Assembly (NCBI GenBank): GCA_009779655.1
Contig: WRDV01000026.1
Coordinates: 1-9,903, forward strand
Reading direction: 5' to 3'
DNA from: Dehalococcoidia bacterium
GTDB taxonomy: Bacteria > Chloroflexota > Dehalococcoidia > Dehalococcoidales > UBA1222
Length of the DNA stretch: 9,903 nucleotides
The position numbers and the translations under genes are program-made. Of this stretch, positions 1 to 5,905 are shown piece after piece (position 1 is the stretch's first letter; every line of letters starts with the position of its first letter). The notes under the pieces were generated by a model. The model did no database searches, had not been told where the DNA came from, and worked only from the letters and a program-made list of their open reading frames with translations.

Positions 1-79
1 CTTCGTAAAGCTCCTTGAAACTATGCCCCTCGTCCTTGTATGCTATCGCCCTTTTTTGATAATCTATGCTATATGCCAT
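1..79 (-). mobile_element. IS630-family transposase, N-terminal part (runs off window)
   Basis: An ATG at 79-77 opens a frame with no stop to the window edge, giving 26 residues that begin MAYSIDYQKRAIAYK and continue into a DEGHSFKELYE segment. This is the characteristic start of the helix-turn-helix DNA-binding region of IS630-type transposases, in which a basic stretch is followed by a GHS/TxKE helix. Many of these elements split the transposase into two reading frames, the first being this HTH part; the DDE catalytic part would lie to the left, outside the window. I see no strong Shine-Dalgarno sequence and could not define the terminal inverted repeat or the duplicated TA target. The family call rests on recognition of the N-terminus only. 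Confidence 0.7.
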
Positions 80-115
80 ATCCGAATAATACCATATATC
101 TTGCATATAATAAAG

Positions 116-288
116 TTAATCTACTATATCTATTTGTTTCTTTTCCTCATTCGAGTATACTACGGAGACATCGCTGTATTGCTGTGCCAGCGCAGCCTGA
201 GACATGTTGATTCCCCCTACAGACACCCCGCACTGACTACAAAACGATGCATTTTCGAAAGTTGAGTGCCACAACTAGAACAATACAC
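116..288 (-). pseudogene. Frameshifted small double-zinc-ribbon protein
   Basis: A GTG at 288-286 follows a GGAGGG Shine-Dalgarno sequence (about 8 nt away) and begins VYCSSCGTQL, a zinc-ribbon knuckle. Near 256-258 the frame breaks. One inserted base there would join it to the second frame, which reads ENASFCSQCGVSVGG, the second CxxC knuckle, and then about 30 polar residues to a TAA at 118-116. The repaired product would be a zinc-ribbon protein of roughly 58 residues. Such ribbons usually form the N-terminus of longer, often membrane-bound, proteins of unknown function. The stop lies only 37 bp upstream of the IS630-type start, so the missing remainder may have been displaced by that element. 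A sequencing or assembly indel is the main alternative to a true pseudogene. Confidence 0.6.
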
Positions 289-328
289 GAGCCATTCCCT
301 CCAAGTTTCTATAACTGCATGTGCGTAT

Positions 329-357
329 CATATAACGCCATTACAGCCTATAATCAA
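329..357 (-). promoter_or_regulatory. Possible promoter of the zinc-ribbon gene
   Basis: On the minus strand TTGATT (357-352) is followed after 17 bp by TATATG (334-329), with an overlapping TATGAT two bases further on. The position, about 40 bp before the zinc-ribbon GTG, is sensible, and the -35 overlaps the stop codon of the upstream membrane gene. Both boxes are imperfect, so this is a weak call. Confidence 0.3.
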
Positions 358-878
358 ACGCCCCTTGGTTTGTTAGCCATCTCTTTCATGACAGCACTTA
401 GATCATCCGGATTCACGTCGCGCAGTTTTGCCCAAGCTCTTACACCATTAACCAAGCCAAATAAAATCCACCCATGAAAAGCGACGTCCACCAAGTACCA
501 CAGATCGAACCCGCCGACAAAAACGAACGTAGCGCACACCAAAGTATCGATACTAAACAGAACTAACGCGACCAAGATAAATATACGGTAACGATTGGTC
601 AAAGACCAACACAAGAGATACAGAAAAACACCGGCAAATGCCGCTGTCGCGCCGGCAATCAAAAAAACATTGCTTTGAAGCTCATCAGCGAGGCCTAGTC
701 CGAGCCCTAATATTACCTGCGGGACTGTCGCGGAAAAGAGCATATAAAAATCGGTGCCAAAGGCAGCTAGGAACAAGTTGACTGTCGTAAAGACAACAAC
801 CAATAACAAAGTACCTCTGGCGCCTCTAAATCTCAGTAGCTGTTGTTTAATAGCAACCGCATCCATTACGTTTCTCAT
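354..878 (-). CDS. Integral membrane protein of unknown function
   Basis: A protein of about 174 residues with roughly five hydrophobic membrane-spanning segments. After a short basic N-terminus (KQQLLRFRGARG) come LLLVVVFTTVNLFLAAF, a segment around VPQVILGLGLGLADEL, a long hydrophobic stretch ending before NRYR, then FILVALVLFSIDTLVCATFVFV, and a final span ending in VNGVRAWAKLRD. The charged C-terminus is cytoplasmic-looking. It resembles uncharacterised membrane proteins I associate with anaerobic Bacillota; I cannot assign a function. The start is uncertain: the frame extends to a TTG at 884, I chose the ATG at 878, and the ATG at 866 is also possible; none has a good ribosome-binding site. 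It lies 48 bp after tRNA-Tyr on the same strand with no clear terminator between them, so tRNA read-through may contribute to its expression. Confidence 0.7.
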   Translation of the reverse strand: MRNVMDAVAIKQQLLRFRGARGTLLLVVVFTTVNLFLAAFGTDFYMLFSATVPQVILGLGLGLADELQSNVFLIAGATAAFAGVFLYLLCWSLTNRYRIFILVALVLFSIDTLVCATFVFVGGFDLWYLVDVAFHGWILFGLVNGVRAWAKLRDVNPDDLSAVMKEMANKPRGV

Positions 879-926
879 CAACAAAAGATCTGATTATCCT
901 GCTGCATACATCCGCCTATGGTCTTA

Positions 927-1013
927 TGGTGGAGGGGACTGGATTCGAACCAGTGAAGCCCTTAGGGCGACAGATTTACAGTCTGTTCCGATTAACCACT
1001 CCGGCACCCCTCC
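927..1013 (-). tRNA. tRNA-Tyr (GTA)
   Basis: An 87-nt class II tRNA with a seven-pair acceptor stem (GGAGGGG with CCCCTCC), a long variable arm (CGCCCTAAGGGCT region), the T-arm GGTTCGAATCC, and anticodon GTA at 979-977 in the loop CTGTAAA. The 3' CCA is encoded (929-927), unlike in the neighbouring tRNA-Thr. It is the second gene of a tRNA-Thr/tRNA-Tyr pair, 27 bp after tRNA-Thr. Confidence 0.96.
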
Positions 1014-1040
1014 AGATGCCAATAAACCTGTGTTAAGCAG

Positions 1041-1113
1041 AGCCCGAGAGGGGACTCGAACCCGCTAACCTACCGATTACAAGTCGGTTGCGCTACCGTT
1101 GCGCCACTCGGGC
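1041..1113 (-). tRNA. tRNA-Thr (TGT)
   Basis: A 73-nt tRNA with acceptor stem GCCCGAG/CTCGGGC, D-arm GGCGCAACGGTAGCGC, anticodon TGT at 1081-1079 in the loop CTTGTAA, and T-arm GGGTTCGAGTCCC. The discriminator base is U and no CCA is encoded, so CCA must be added by nucleotidyltransferase. It is the first gene after the strong promoter at 1171-1142 and is probably co-transcribed with tRNA-Tyr. Confidence 0.95.
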
Positions 1114-1141
1114 AAATAAAACCGTAAACACAGCGAGATAC

Positions 1142-1171
1142 ATTATAGAGGCAGCATAATGATTAAGTCAA
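1142..1171 (-). promoter_or_regulatory. Sigma70-type promoter for tRNA-Thr/tRNA-Tyr
   Basis: Minus strand: TTGACT (1171-1166), an 18-bp spacer, then a perfect TATAAT (1147-1142). Predicted transcription begins near 1135, about 22 nt before the mature 5' end of tRNA-Thr. This is the best promoter match in the window, which suits a stable-RNA gene. Confidence 0.75.
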
Positions 1172-1185
1172 ACAGAATTTCTGTT
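1171..1185. repeat. 15-bp perfect palindrome abutting the tRNA promoter
   Basis: AACAGAATTTCTGTT has two perfect 7-bp arms around one central base. It overlaps the first base of the -35 box of the tRNA promoter and lies 12 bp beyond the PIG-L stop codon. It could be an operator or a weak 3' hairpin for the upstream operon. As an RNA hairpin it would keep only about five pairs, so a protein-binding site is the better reading. Confidence 0.5.
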
Positions 1186-1196
1186 GAAATACTATG

Positions 1197-1919
1197 TTAT
1201 TTATCATTCTTGCGATAAGGTCCTCGCATCTCCATATCAATATAGTGAAACGCTTCCGCTAGTAAAAAAGGCTCTTCTTCGGCGGCATCTTGCGCGCGCT
1301 GCTTCAGCCACTCGCTAAGTTCCTGTATTCTGTCACCTACTTGACTCCTATGGCAAGCCAAAGCCTTTATCTTTAAATCAAATGTATCCGTTATGTCAAT
1401 AAGACAGTTTGCATCCTCGCTTGCGGCGAAATACATCTCTTTCACCTTATGCGGCTCAAGACCCTCTGCAAGCAGGTCGGGATAAGCTAGATGATCGCGC
1501 GCATAAGGGAAAACCGCATCCAGCACCACTTGCCCTGCGATACGGTGGTCCCGATGCCACACGTAGCGACGATACGGGTCAAGCGTTACAACAGTATCAG
1601 GACAGAACCGACGTATCTGACGCACGATGTCGCGGCGTAGCCCAGGCGAGTCTTCAAGTCCCTGATCCGGATAGCACAAGTACTCCACTTGACATACTCC
1701 AAGTATCTGCGCCGCTTCACGCTGCTCCTCCTGCCTAATATACGCCAGTTGCTGCGACGTAAGCATGCGATCCGACGTTCCTTTATCACCGCTTGTAAGG
1801 AGCACATACGCTACGCTCTTGCATTCTCTCACCCAGCGCGCTACAGTGCCGGCGCAACTAAACTCCGCATCATCAGGATGCGGCATAATTACCAACACAT
1901 CGACCTTATTATAATTCAA
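1197..1919 (-). CDS. PIG-L/LmbE-family deacetylase
   Basis: A zinc-dependent N-acetyl-sugar deacetylase of the LmbE/PIG-L family (PF02585; relatives include MshB and BshB), 240 residues from the start chosen here. The frame stays open upstream to 2000, but the TTG at 1919-1917 follows AGGAGG with a 6-nt spacer and removes an overlap with the preceding gene, so it is the likely start. The metal site is visible: PHPDDAE at residues 13-19 (H14 and D17 as ligands, D16 as probable base) and HRDH at 122-125 (H125 as third ligand). The TSGDKG segment and the PHKVKEMYF and CHRSQVG stretches are typical of this branch. It begins 17 bp after the GT4 gene, as in MshA/MshB or BshA/BshB pairs, and probably deacetylates that enzyme's GlcNAc product. 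The exact substrate is inferred. Confidence 0.88.
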   Translation of the reverse strand: MNYNKVDVLVIMPHPDDAEFSCAGTVARWVRECKSVAYVLLTSGDKGTSDRMLTSQQLAYIRQEEQREAAQILGVCQVEYLCYPDQGLEDSPGLRRDIVRQIRRFCPDTVVTLDPYRRYVWHRDHRIAGQVVLDAVFPYARDHLAYPDLLAEGLEPHKVKEMYFAASEDANCLIDITDTFDLKIKALACHRSQVGDRIQELSEWLKQRAQDAAEEEPFLLAEAFHYIDMEMRGPYRKNDK

Positions 1920-1925
1920 GTCGCG

Positions 1926-1931
1926 CCTCCT
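1926..1931 (-). promoter_or_regulatory. Shine-Dalgarno site that fixes the TTG start of the PIG-L gene
   Basis: AGGAGG at 1931-1926 lies 6 nt before TTG 1919-1917 and pairs with the CCTCC visible at the 3' end of the 16S in this window. It lies between the GT4 stop codon (1939-1937) and the deacetylase start. Confidence 0.85.
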
Positions 1932-1936
1932 TAAGC

Positions 1937-3139
1937 TTATCCACCCTTGAGCAGTATGCCACGATATTCCGCCTCGACGCGGCATGCTGTCTGCTCCCAA
2001 CTATAATCCAATACGGAACGTCGTATTTCATCCGCGTCTTTCAGCCCGCCGCATAGTGCCGCCTCAAGTCCTACTGCTAGGCTTTGCGGGCTGTTATCGT
2101 CAACCAAAAACCCATTATATCCGTTACGAATAACAGCAGGAGCAACCCCAACTCGCGTCGATACTACAGGCGTTCTGCAAGCTAACGCTTCCAGTACTAC
2201 CAGACAAAAACTTTCGTAGTAAGAAGCCACAACAGAAACATCGGCAGCACTGTAATATGTGGGCAATAGCCCATGCGCAACAGAGCCGGAGAATTCCGCA
2301 TCAACGCCAAGTTCCCTCGCCAAAGTCTCCAGTCTCGCCACATCCGGTCGCGAGTACTCATCGCCGCCAACAACAAATAGTTTGGCACGAGCATCGTAAT
2401 GCAGTAAGCTTAACGCGTAAATCAAATTTTCAATCCCCTTGAGCGCCTCAATGCGCCCGACAAACAAAATAATTTTACCCGCCCCTAACCCAAGCGCATT
2501 CCTTGCCGCAGATTTATCTTGCGGCTGAAATAATGCCGTATTGACGCCGCAAGGGATAACGCTGATTTTGCGCATGTCCGCATCATAAAGACGCCCTAAC
2601 TCTTCTTTCTCTAGTGCTGTTGCCGATATAATACGCTGCGCACCGTGCATTAAGTCATATTCAGCTGCCAAGCGCACAGCTGATTCCGCCTCGCCAAGCG
2701 GTAAGTTGTTCTTAATAGCGCCCAGCGTATGGAACATAACAACATGCGGCACACTCCATTGAAACGCATACTTTTGCCCCATTAATCCAGAAAGCCAATA
2801 GTGACTTTGTACAAGATCATAATTAGCTCCGTAGCGCATACAGAACGTTTCCATATTCAGCGCGAAGTCAGGCAAATAACTATACTGCGCCATTTTCCCC
2901 ATATCTTCCATAGGACCTGCCTGTATATGGATAACGCGCACATTCTCAAATGGACTATTCACCTGAGCATCATACGGATCATGAGCACGGGTATAAATAT
3001 CAACATGATGCCCCATCTGTCCAAGATGCCGCGACACCTCGCGCACATAAACGTTCATGCCGCCGGTATCGCGCGTACCGAGCTGTCCCAAAGGGCAGCT
3101 ATGGATGCAAAACATAGCGATATCCAATGAGTGAGCCAT
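1937..3139 (-). CDS. GT4-family glycosyltransferase, MshA-like
   Basis: A 400-residue retaining GT-B glycosyltransferase (CAZy GT4), full length for the family. The N-terminal acceptor domain begins LDIAMFCIHSCPLGQ and has DTGGMNVYVREVSRHL (residues 24-39), DIYTRA (47-52) and SHYWLSG (112-118), all close to the actinobacterial mycothiol enzyme MshA. The C-terminal nucleotide-sugar domain has FVGRIEALKGI (226-236, the R and K that contact the diphosphate) and the E-x7-E motif ESFCLVVLE (309-317). The ATG follows AGGT by about 5 nt. It lies 22 bp after the acyltransferase gene and 17 bp before the PIG-L deacetylase, so the genes are surely co-transcribed. MshA transfers GlcNAc to inositol phosphate; that substrate is not proven here, and sucrose-phosphate-synthase-like or polysaccharide roles are alternatives. 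Confidence 0.9.
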   Translation of the reverse strand: MAHSLDIAMFCIHSCPLGQLGTRDTGGMNVYVREVSRHLGQMGHHVDIYTRAHDPYDAQVNSPFENVRVIHIQAGPMEDMGKMAQYSYLPDFALNMETFCMRYGANYDLVQSHYWLSGLMGQKYAFQWSVPHVVMFHTLGAIKNNLPLGEAESAVRLAAEYDLMHGAQRIISATALEKEELGRLYDADMRKISVIPCGVNTALFQPQDKSAARNALGLGAGKIILFVGRIEALKGIENLIYALSLLHYDARAKLFVVGGDEYSRPDVARLETLARELGVDAEFSGSVAHGLLPTYYSAADVSVVASYYESFCLVVLEALACRTPVVSTRVGVAPAVIRNGYNGFLVDDNSPQSLAVGLEAALCGGLKDADEIRRSVLDYSWEQTACRVEAEYRGILLKGG

Positions 3140-3161
3140 ATCTACCTGACTAATAACATAA

Positions 3162-4148
3162 TCAAGCTCGGCTTATAACAATATCACAGCGATAAAGCTC
3201 TATTTTACGCCCGCCAAAACGCGCTTTATAGCTCTCAGGCCCTTTTATGAAATCAAATACTTTCTTACCATCGACGACGGCCCGACGAATAGCATACAGC
3301 TTTGATATCAATCCAGCGTTCATTCCGGCATACTGCGCAGCATAGCCGCTGTTATACAGATATATCCTATTATTATAGTCAAAATATAATATGCTAGCCG
3401 CTTGTGCTACGCCCACATAAAGGAAAGCCAAACGCAGCAAGCCATAACCGGACATTTCGGAAGTCATACAGCGAAAATAAGCGCGCATTTCTTCAGTCAA
3501 AAAGCTCGCCTTATCGCGGCGGCTGCTTTCCATCATGTGAAAAAATATCTCTAGTTCGGCGTCGCCAATCTCAGAATCACGCAAAACTTCAAAACACAGC
3601 GGCGCCACACTCTCTAACCGACGCACCTTGCGCTCGATATCGCGCCGATGACGCGATTCCAGCGAGGCTGTATACTCCTCCAAAACAGAAGGTAATTCTA
3701 TCTCAAATGACGTCTCAACCAAGGACAAGCCATTCTCCCATCCGCGCTGCCTCGCCTCCCGTGTGATATTGACGGCAGCTACAGAATCAGGGCGCAGAGT
3801 TTCCAAGCGCAATATTTCCACTCCGCGCGCGCTCAAGAAGTCTAACAAAGCTGCAGCGAAAACATCTTCGGTGCCAGGTACAGTAATGAAATCCAAATAA
3901 TCGCAAACTGAATTATCGCCTATAAAAGAAACCTCGCCATCTTTTATCTTGAGAGGCGCAATCCCAATAACCTCACCGTCACGGCATACCAATAACGGCT
4001 GCGCTGTATAGCCGGCGCCAAACGACTGCCACCAAGCTGCAAGCCATCCGGGCAGTACAAATACAGAAGGCCATCGCAGGTTGTTCTGCGTCGGAGCGTA
4101 GTAGCAAGACAAATTCTCCAGGCTTTGCGGGATAACTGAGTATGTCAA
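3162..4148 (-). CDS. GNAT-fold acyltransferase, BioF2/FemAB-like
   Basis: A 328-residue protein resembling the Acetyltransf_6 (BioF2-like, PF13480) group, in which two GNAT folds are arranged as in FemAB. The N-terminal half has PLLVCRDGEVIGIAPL (51-66) and a DYLDFI stretch (83-88). A basic helix, ESRHRRDIERKVRRLE (164-179), is typical where these proteins bind acyl-carrier substrates. The C-terminal half has YLYNSGYAAQYAGMNAG (263-279) and ends with the signature FDFIKGPESYKARFGG (298-313). The start is a TTG (4148-4146) preceded by AAGGA about 10 nt away; no in-frame ATG occurs nearby. It lies 52 bp after rlmB and 22 bp before the GT4 gene. Relatives are often found in exopolysaccharide loci, but the GT4-deacetylase context also fits N-acylation of a deacetylated amino sugar. 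Confidence 0.82.
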   Translation of the reverse strand: MTYSVIPQSLENLSCYYAPTQNNLRWPSVFVLPGWLAAWWQSFGAGYTAQPLLVCRDGEVIGIAPLKIKDGEVSFIGDNSVCDYLDFITVPGTEDVFAAALLDFLSARGVEILRLETLRPDSVAAVNITREARQRGWENGLSLVETSFEIELPSVLEEYTASLESRHRRDIERKVRRLESVAPLCFEVLRDSEIGDAELEIFFHMMESSRRDKASFLTEEMRAYFRCMTSEMSGYGLLRLAFLYVGVAQAASILYFDYNNRIYLYNSGYAAQYAGMNAGLISKLYAIRRAVVDGKKVFDFIKGPESYKARFGGRKIELYRCDIVISRA

Positions 4149-4200
4149 TACATCCGATTCCTTGGCATTATTCTAACAGGTCAGTTTATATAGAATAACC

Positions 4201-4953
4201 TTAGCGCCGCCGCTGGCGATAAGCCTCATACATCACAAGGGCAGCTGCAACAGAAGCATTAAGCGAGCTGATGCGCCCGCCCATAGGAATAGACGCCAGT
4301 ATGTCGCACTTCTTACGCACTAATTCCGAGATACCTGCTCCCTCGCCGCCAATCACAATAGCAGTAGGCAGCTTAAAATCAACCTTATCAAAAGGCATGT
4401 TGCCGCATACTTCAATACCTATAACCCACACGCCATTCTTTTTTAATGATTCGATAGCTTGAGTGATATTTGAGACGCGCGCTACCGGCACGTACTCAAT
4501 AGCCCCGGCGGAAGCCTTGGCCACCACAGGCGTAAGACCTACCTCGCGGCGATTGCGAATAATCAATCCATGAATTCCGGCTGCGTCGGACGAGCGTAAG
4601 ATGGCACCTAGGTTATGCGGATCTTCCAATCCGTCAAGGACGCCATACAGAGGCACTTCATTTTTGCGCTGAGAAACTTGCAGCAGTTGCTCCAAGGTAA
4701 TGTACTCATGGGATGCAACTCTGGCTAACACTCCTTGATGAGATGCTGTTGCGGCCAGCTTATCCAGCGCGCGACGTTCCAAAAACTCAAACGGTATACC
4801 TCGCTTACGCGCCAGAGCAATTATTTGACTTATCGTGCTATGGCGTTCGCTGCCGCGCGACAACAATATACGATTGATACTGTGCCCGGAGCGCAAAGCC
4901 TCCAGCACAGGCTGACATCCTTCTATTGTATCCATCATACCACCCATAAGCAT
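4201..4953 (-). CDS. rlmB: 23S rRNA (guanosine-2'-O-)-methyltransferase RlmB, TrmH group 3
   Basis: A SPOUT-class methyltransferase of 250 residues, the usual family length. A short N-terminal substrate-binding domain (EGCQPVLEALRSG, 11-23; HQGVLARV, 72-79) precedes the trefoil-knotted catalytic domain. The three motifs are DPHNLGAILR (111-120, with N114 and R120), IGGEGAGISE (201-210) and IPMGGRISSLNASVAAALVMYE (222-243), where the SLNAS loop binds S-adenosylmethionine. In E. coli the enzyme methylates G2251 in the peptidyl-transferase P loop; the same target is inferred here. The frame starts at an ATG at 4953, but M6 or M7 (4938 or 4935) after GGGTGG is also plausible. It is the first gene of the four-gene minus-strand operon. 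The promoter must lie in or beyond the 32 bp it shares with the divergent metallopeptidase gene, and I could not place it. Confidence 0.92.
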   Translation of the reverse strand: MLMGGMMDTIEGCQPVLEALRSGHSINRILLSRGSERHSTISQIIALARKRGIPFEFLERRALDKLAATASHQGVLARVASHEYITLEQLLQVSQRKNEVPLYGVLDGLEDPHNLGAILRSSDAAGIHGLIIRNRREVGLTPVVAKASAGAIEYVPVARVSNITQAIESLKKNGVWVIGIEVCGNMPFDKVDFKLPTAIVIGGEGAGISELVRKKCDILASIPMGGRISSLNASVAAALVMYEAYRQRRR

Positions 4954-4972
4954 AGCATTTTTACAAAAAGAA

Positions 4973-4980
4973 GGTATAAT
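4973..4980 (+). promoter_or_regulatory. -10 element almost touching the metallopeptidase start
   Basis: GGTATAAT, with a perfect TATAAT at 4975-4980, lies only 5 nt before the ATG at 4986. Transcription would begin at or within 2-3 nt of the start codon, giving a leaderless or nearly leaderless mRNA. The -35 region (ATAGCA, 4952-4957) is poor. The overlapping GAAGG (4970-4974) could instead act as a Shine-Dalgarno sequence with a long 11-nt spacer if transcription starts further upstream. Confidence 0.5.
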
Positions 4981-4985
4981 TTCTT

Positions 4986-5717
4986 ATGTTCAAAAAGCAT
5001 ACTGAACAACTGCGCGACATAGTTTCTGCCGAGATATGCCTTGACGGGCAAACTATCGCATATACTCTGCGAAGAAGCAAATCAGCCCGCTATGCCAGAC
5101 TAAGAATAAGCGCTGACGGCGGCCTTATCATCACGCTTCCACAGCATTACCATATGTCACGCGCCGAAGAAATTATTCTCGACAAAAAGCGCTGGATCAA
5201 GAAAAGGCTAGAAATGGTTCAGATGAGCCGTCTGCTTTATGCCGATAATAACCATGTTCAGTACTTAGGGCGCACTCTTAGTATCCATAGCCGCACCACA
5301 TTAACCCTGAAAGCAACCGTTCAGCTAGCCGGTGAAGCGCTAATACTTGATCTTCCGGCGTCTGCTCAGGGCACGCGCGCAATTGTTACAGCATGGTTAA
5401 GAACACAAGCGCAGAGCATCATACCGCCTCTGGTGGCGCAGCACAGCCAGCGCATGAATATTACCTATAGCCATGTGCGCATCAGCACTGCCCGTACCCG
5501 CTGGGGCAGTTGTTCGCTGCGCGGCACACTCAATTTCAACTGGAAACTAATTATGCTCCCCGTTGAAATTATCGAATACGTGGTAGTGCATGAACTATGC
5601 CATCTGAGCGAAATGAATCACTCCCCGAATTTTTGGAAATTGGTGGAGCAATACTGCCCGGACTGGCGCGTCCTGCGTCACTGGCTCAGGCGTAATGAAA
5701 GCGCTCTGATTTATTGA
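4986..5717 (+). CDS. YgjP/M48-type zinc metallopeptidase (DUF45)
   Basis: A 243-residue protein of the YgjP family (PF01863, related to the WLM and SprT gluzincins). The N-terminal beta-rich part has YTLRRSKSARYARLRIS (26-42) and DGGLIITLP (44-52), the usual entry to this family, followed by WIKKRLEM (70-77). The catalytic region has RTRWGSCS (170-177), NFNWKLIMLP (183-192) and the zinc site VVVHELCHL (199-207; H202, E203 and H206), with the third ligand H212 in NHSPNFW. It is soluble, with no signal peptide, so probably cytoplasmic. Substrates of YgjP proteins are poorly known. It is divergent from rlmB with 32 bp between the starts, and transcribed alone. Confidence 0.88.
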   Translation: MFKKHTEQLRDIVSAEICLDGQTIAYTLRRSKSARYARLRISADGGLIITLPQHYHMSRAEEIILDKKRWIKKRLEMVQMSRLLYADNNHVQYLGRTLSIHSRTTLTLKATVQLAGEALILDLPASAQGTRAIVTAWLRTQAQSIIPPLVAQHSQRMNITYSHVRISTARTRWGSCSLRGTLNFNWKLIMLPVEIIEYVVVHELCHLSEMNHSPNFWKLVEQYCPDWRVLRHWLRRNESALIY

Positions 5718-5780
5718 GTTTGCAAAACAGCCATAACTCGTCTTGTGCTCATATGACACTTAAACCGCAATAGTTTATAT

Positions 5781-5812
5781 TTGAGTTGCGGCTTAGTATG
5801 AGATACTATAAT
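5781..5812 (+). promoter_or_regulatory. Promoter of the plus-strand membrane protein gene
   Basis: TTGAGT (5781-5786), a 17-bp spacer and TACTAT (5804-5809), with an overlapping perfect TATAAT at 5807-5812. Transcription would begin near 5818, leaving a leader of about 88 nt before the ATG at 5906. A short inverted repeat, CCGCAA (5765-5770) with TTGCGG (5786-5791), flanks and overlaps the -35 and could be an operator. Confidence 0.5.
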
Positions 5813-5825
5813 GCTGGTTACATAT

Positions 5826-5853
5826 AGAGAACGCCACGTTGCGTGCGTTCTTT
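5826..5853 (+). other. RNA hairpin in the leader of the membrane protein gene
   Basis: AGAGAACG (5826-5833) and CACG (5835-5838) pair with CGTG (5842-5845) and CGTTCTTT (5846-5853), with one bulged C at 5834 and a three-base loop TTG. This gives about 12 pairs, one of them G-U. The right arm ends in TTT, giving a terminator-like look but with a short U run. It begins within about 10 nt of the predicted transcription start, so it would cap the mRNA or serve as an attenuator. It lies 52 bp or more upstream of the start codon. Confidence 0.5.
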
Positions 5854-5905
5854 GCCGATGTCAGGTTTGTTATCCCACTATACGGATGTAAAGGGAGCTT
5901 TGTCT

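Noticed and set aside
256..262. Programmed frameshift as the explanation of the zinc-ribbon break
   Set aside because: The site TTTCGAAAA lacks a usable slippery heptamer in the right phase and has no stimulatory structure I can see; an indel is simpler.
309..317. Cysteine in the E-x7-E motif of the GT4 enzyme (ESFCLVVLE where MshA has glycine)
   Set aside because: Both glutamates are kept and Cys at this place is seen in other GT4 enzymes, so it is not a sign of inactivation. The coordinates here are protein residues.
23..477. Two plus-strand frames of 80 and 76 residues at the left edge
   Set aside because: They are antisense to the transposase start, the zinc-ribbon gene and the end of the membrane gene, which have better support.
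754..1068. A 104-residue plus-strand frame
   Set aside because: It runs antisense to the membrane protein and across both tRNAs, so it is an artefact.
2801..3130. A 109-residue plus-strand frame inside the GT4 gene
   Set aside because: It lies opposite a clear glycosyltransferase and has no motif or ribosome-binding site; shadow frame.
4988..5007. GTTCA...TGAAC inverted repeat at the start of the metallopeptidase gene as an operator
   Set aside because: Five-base arms inside coding sequence are expected by chance.
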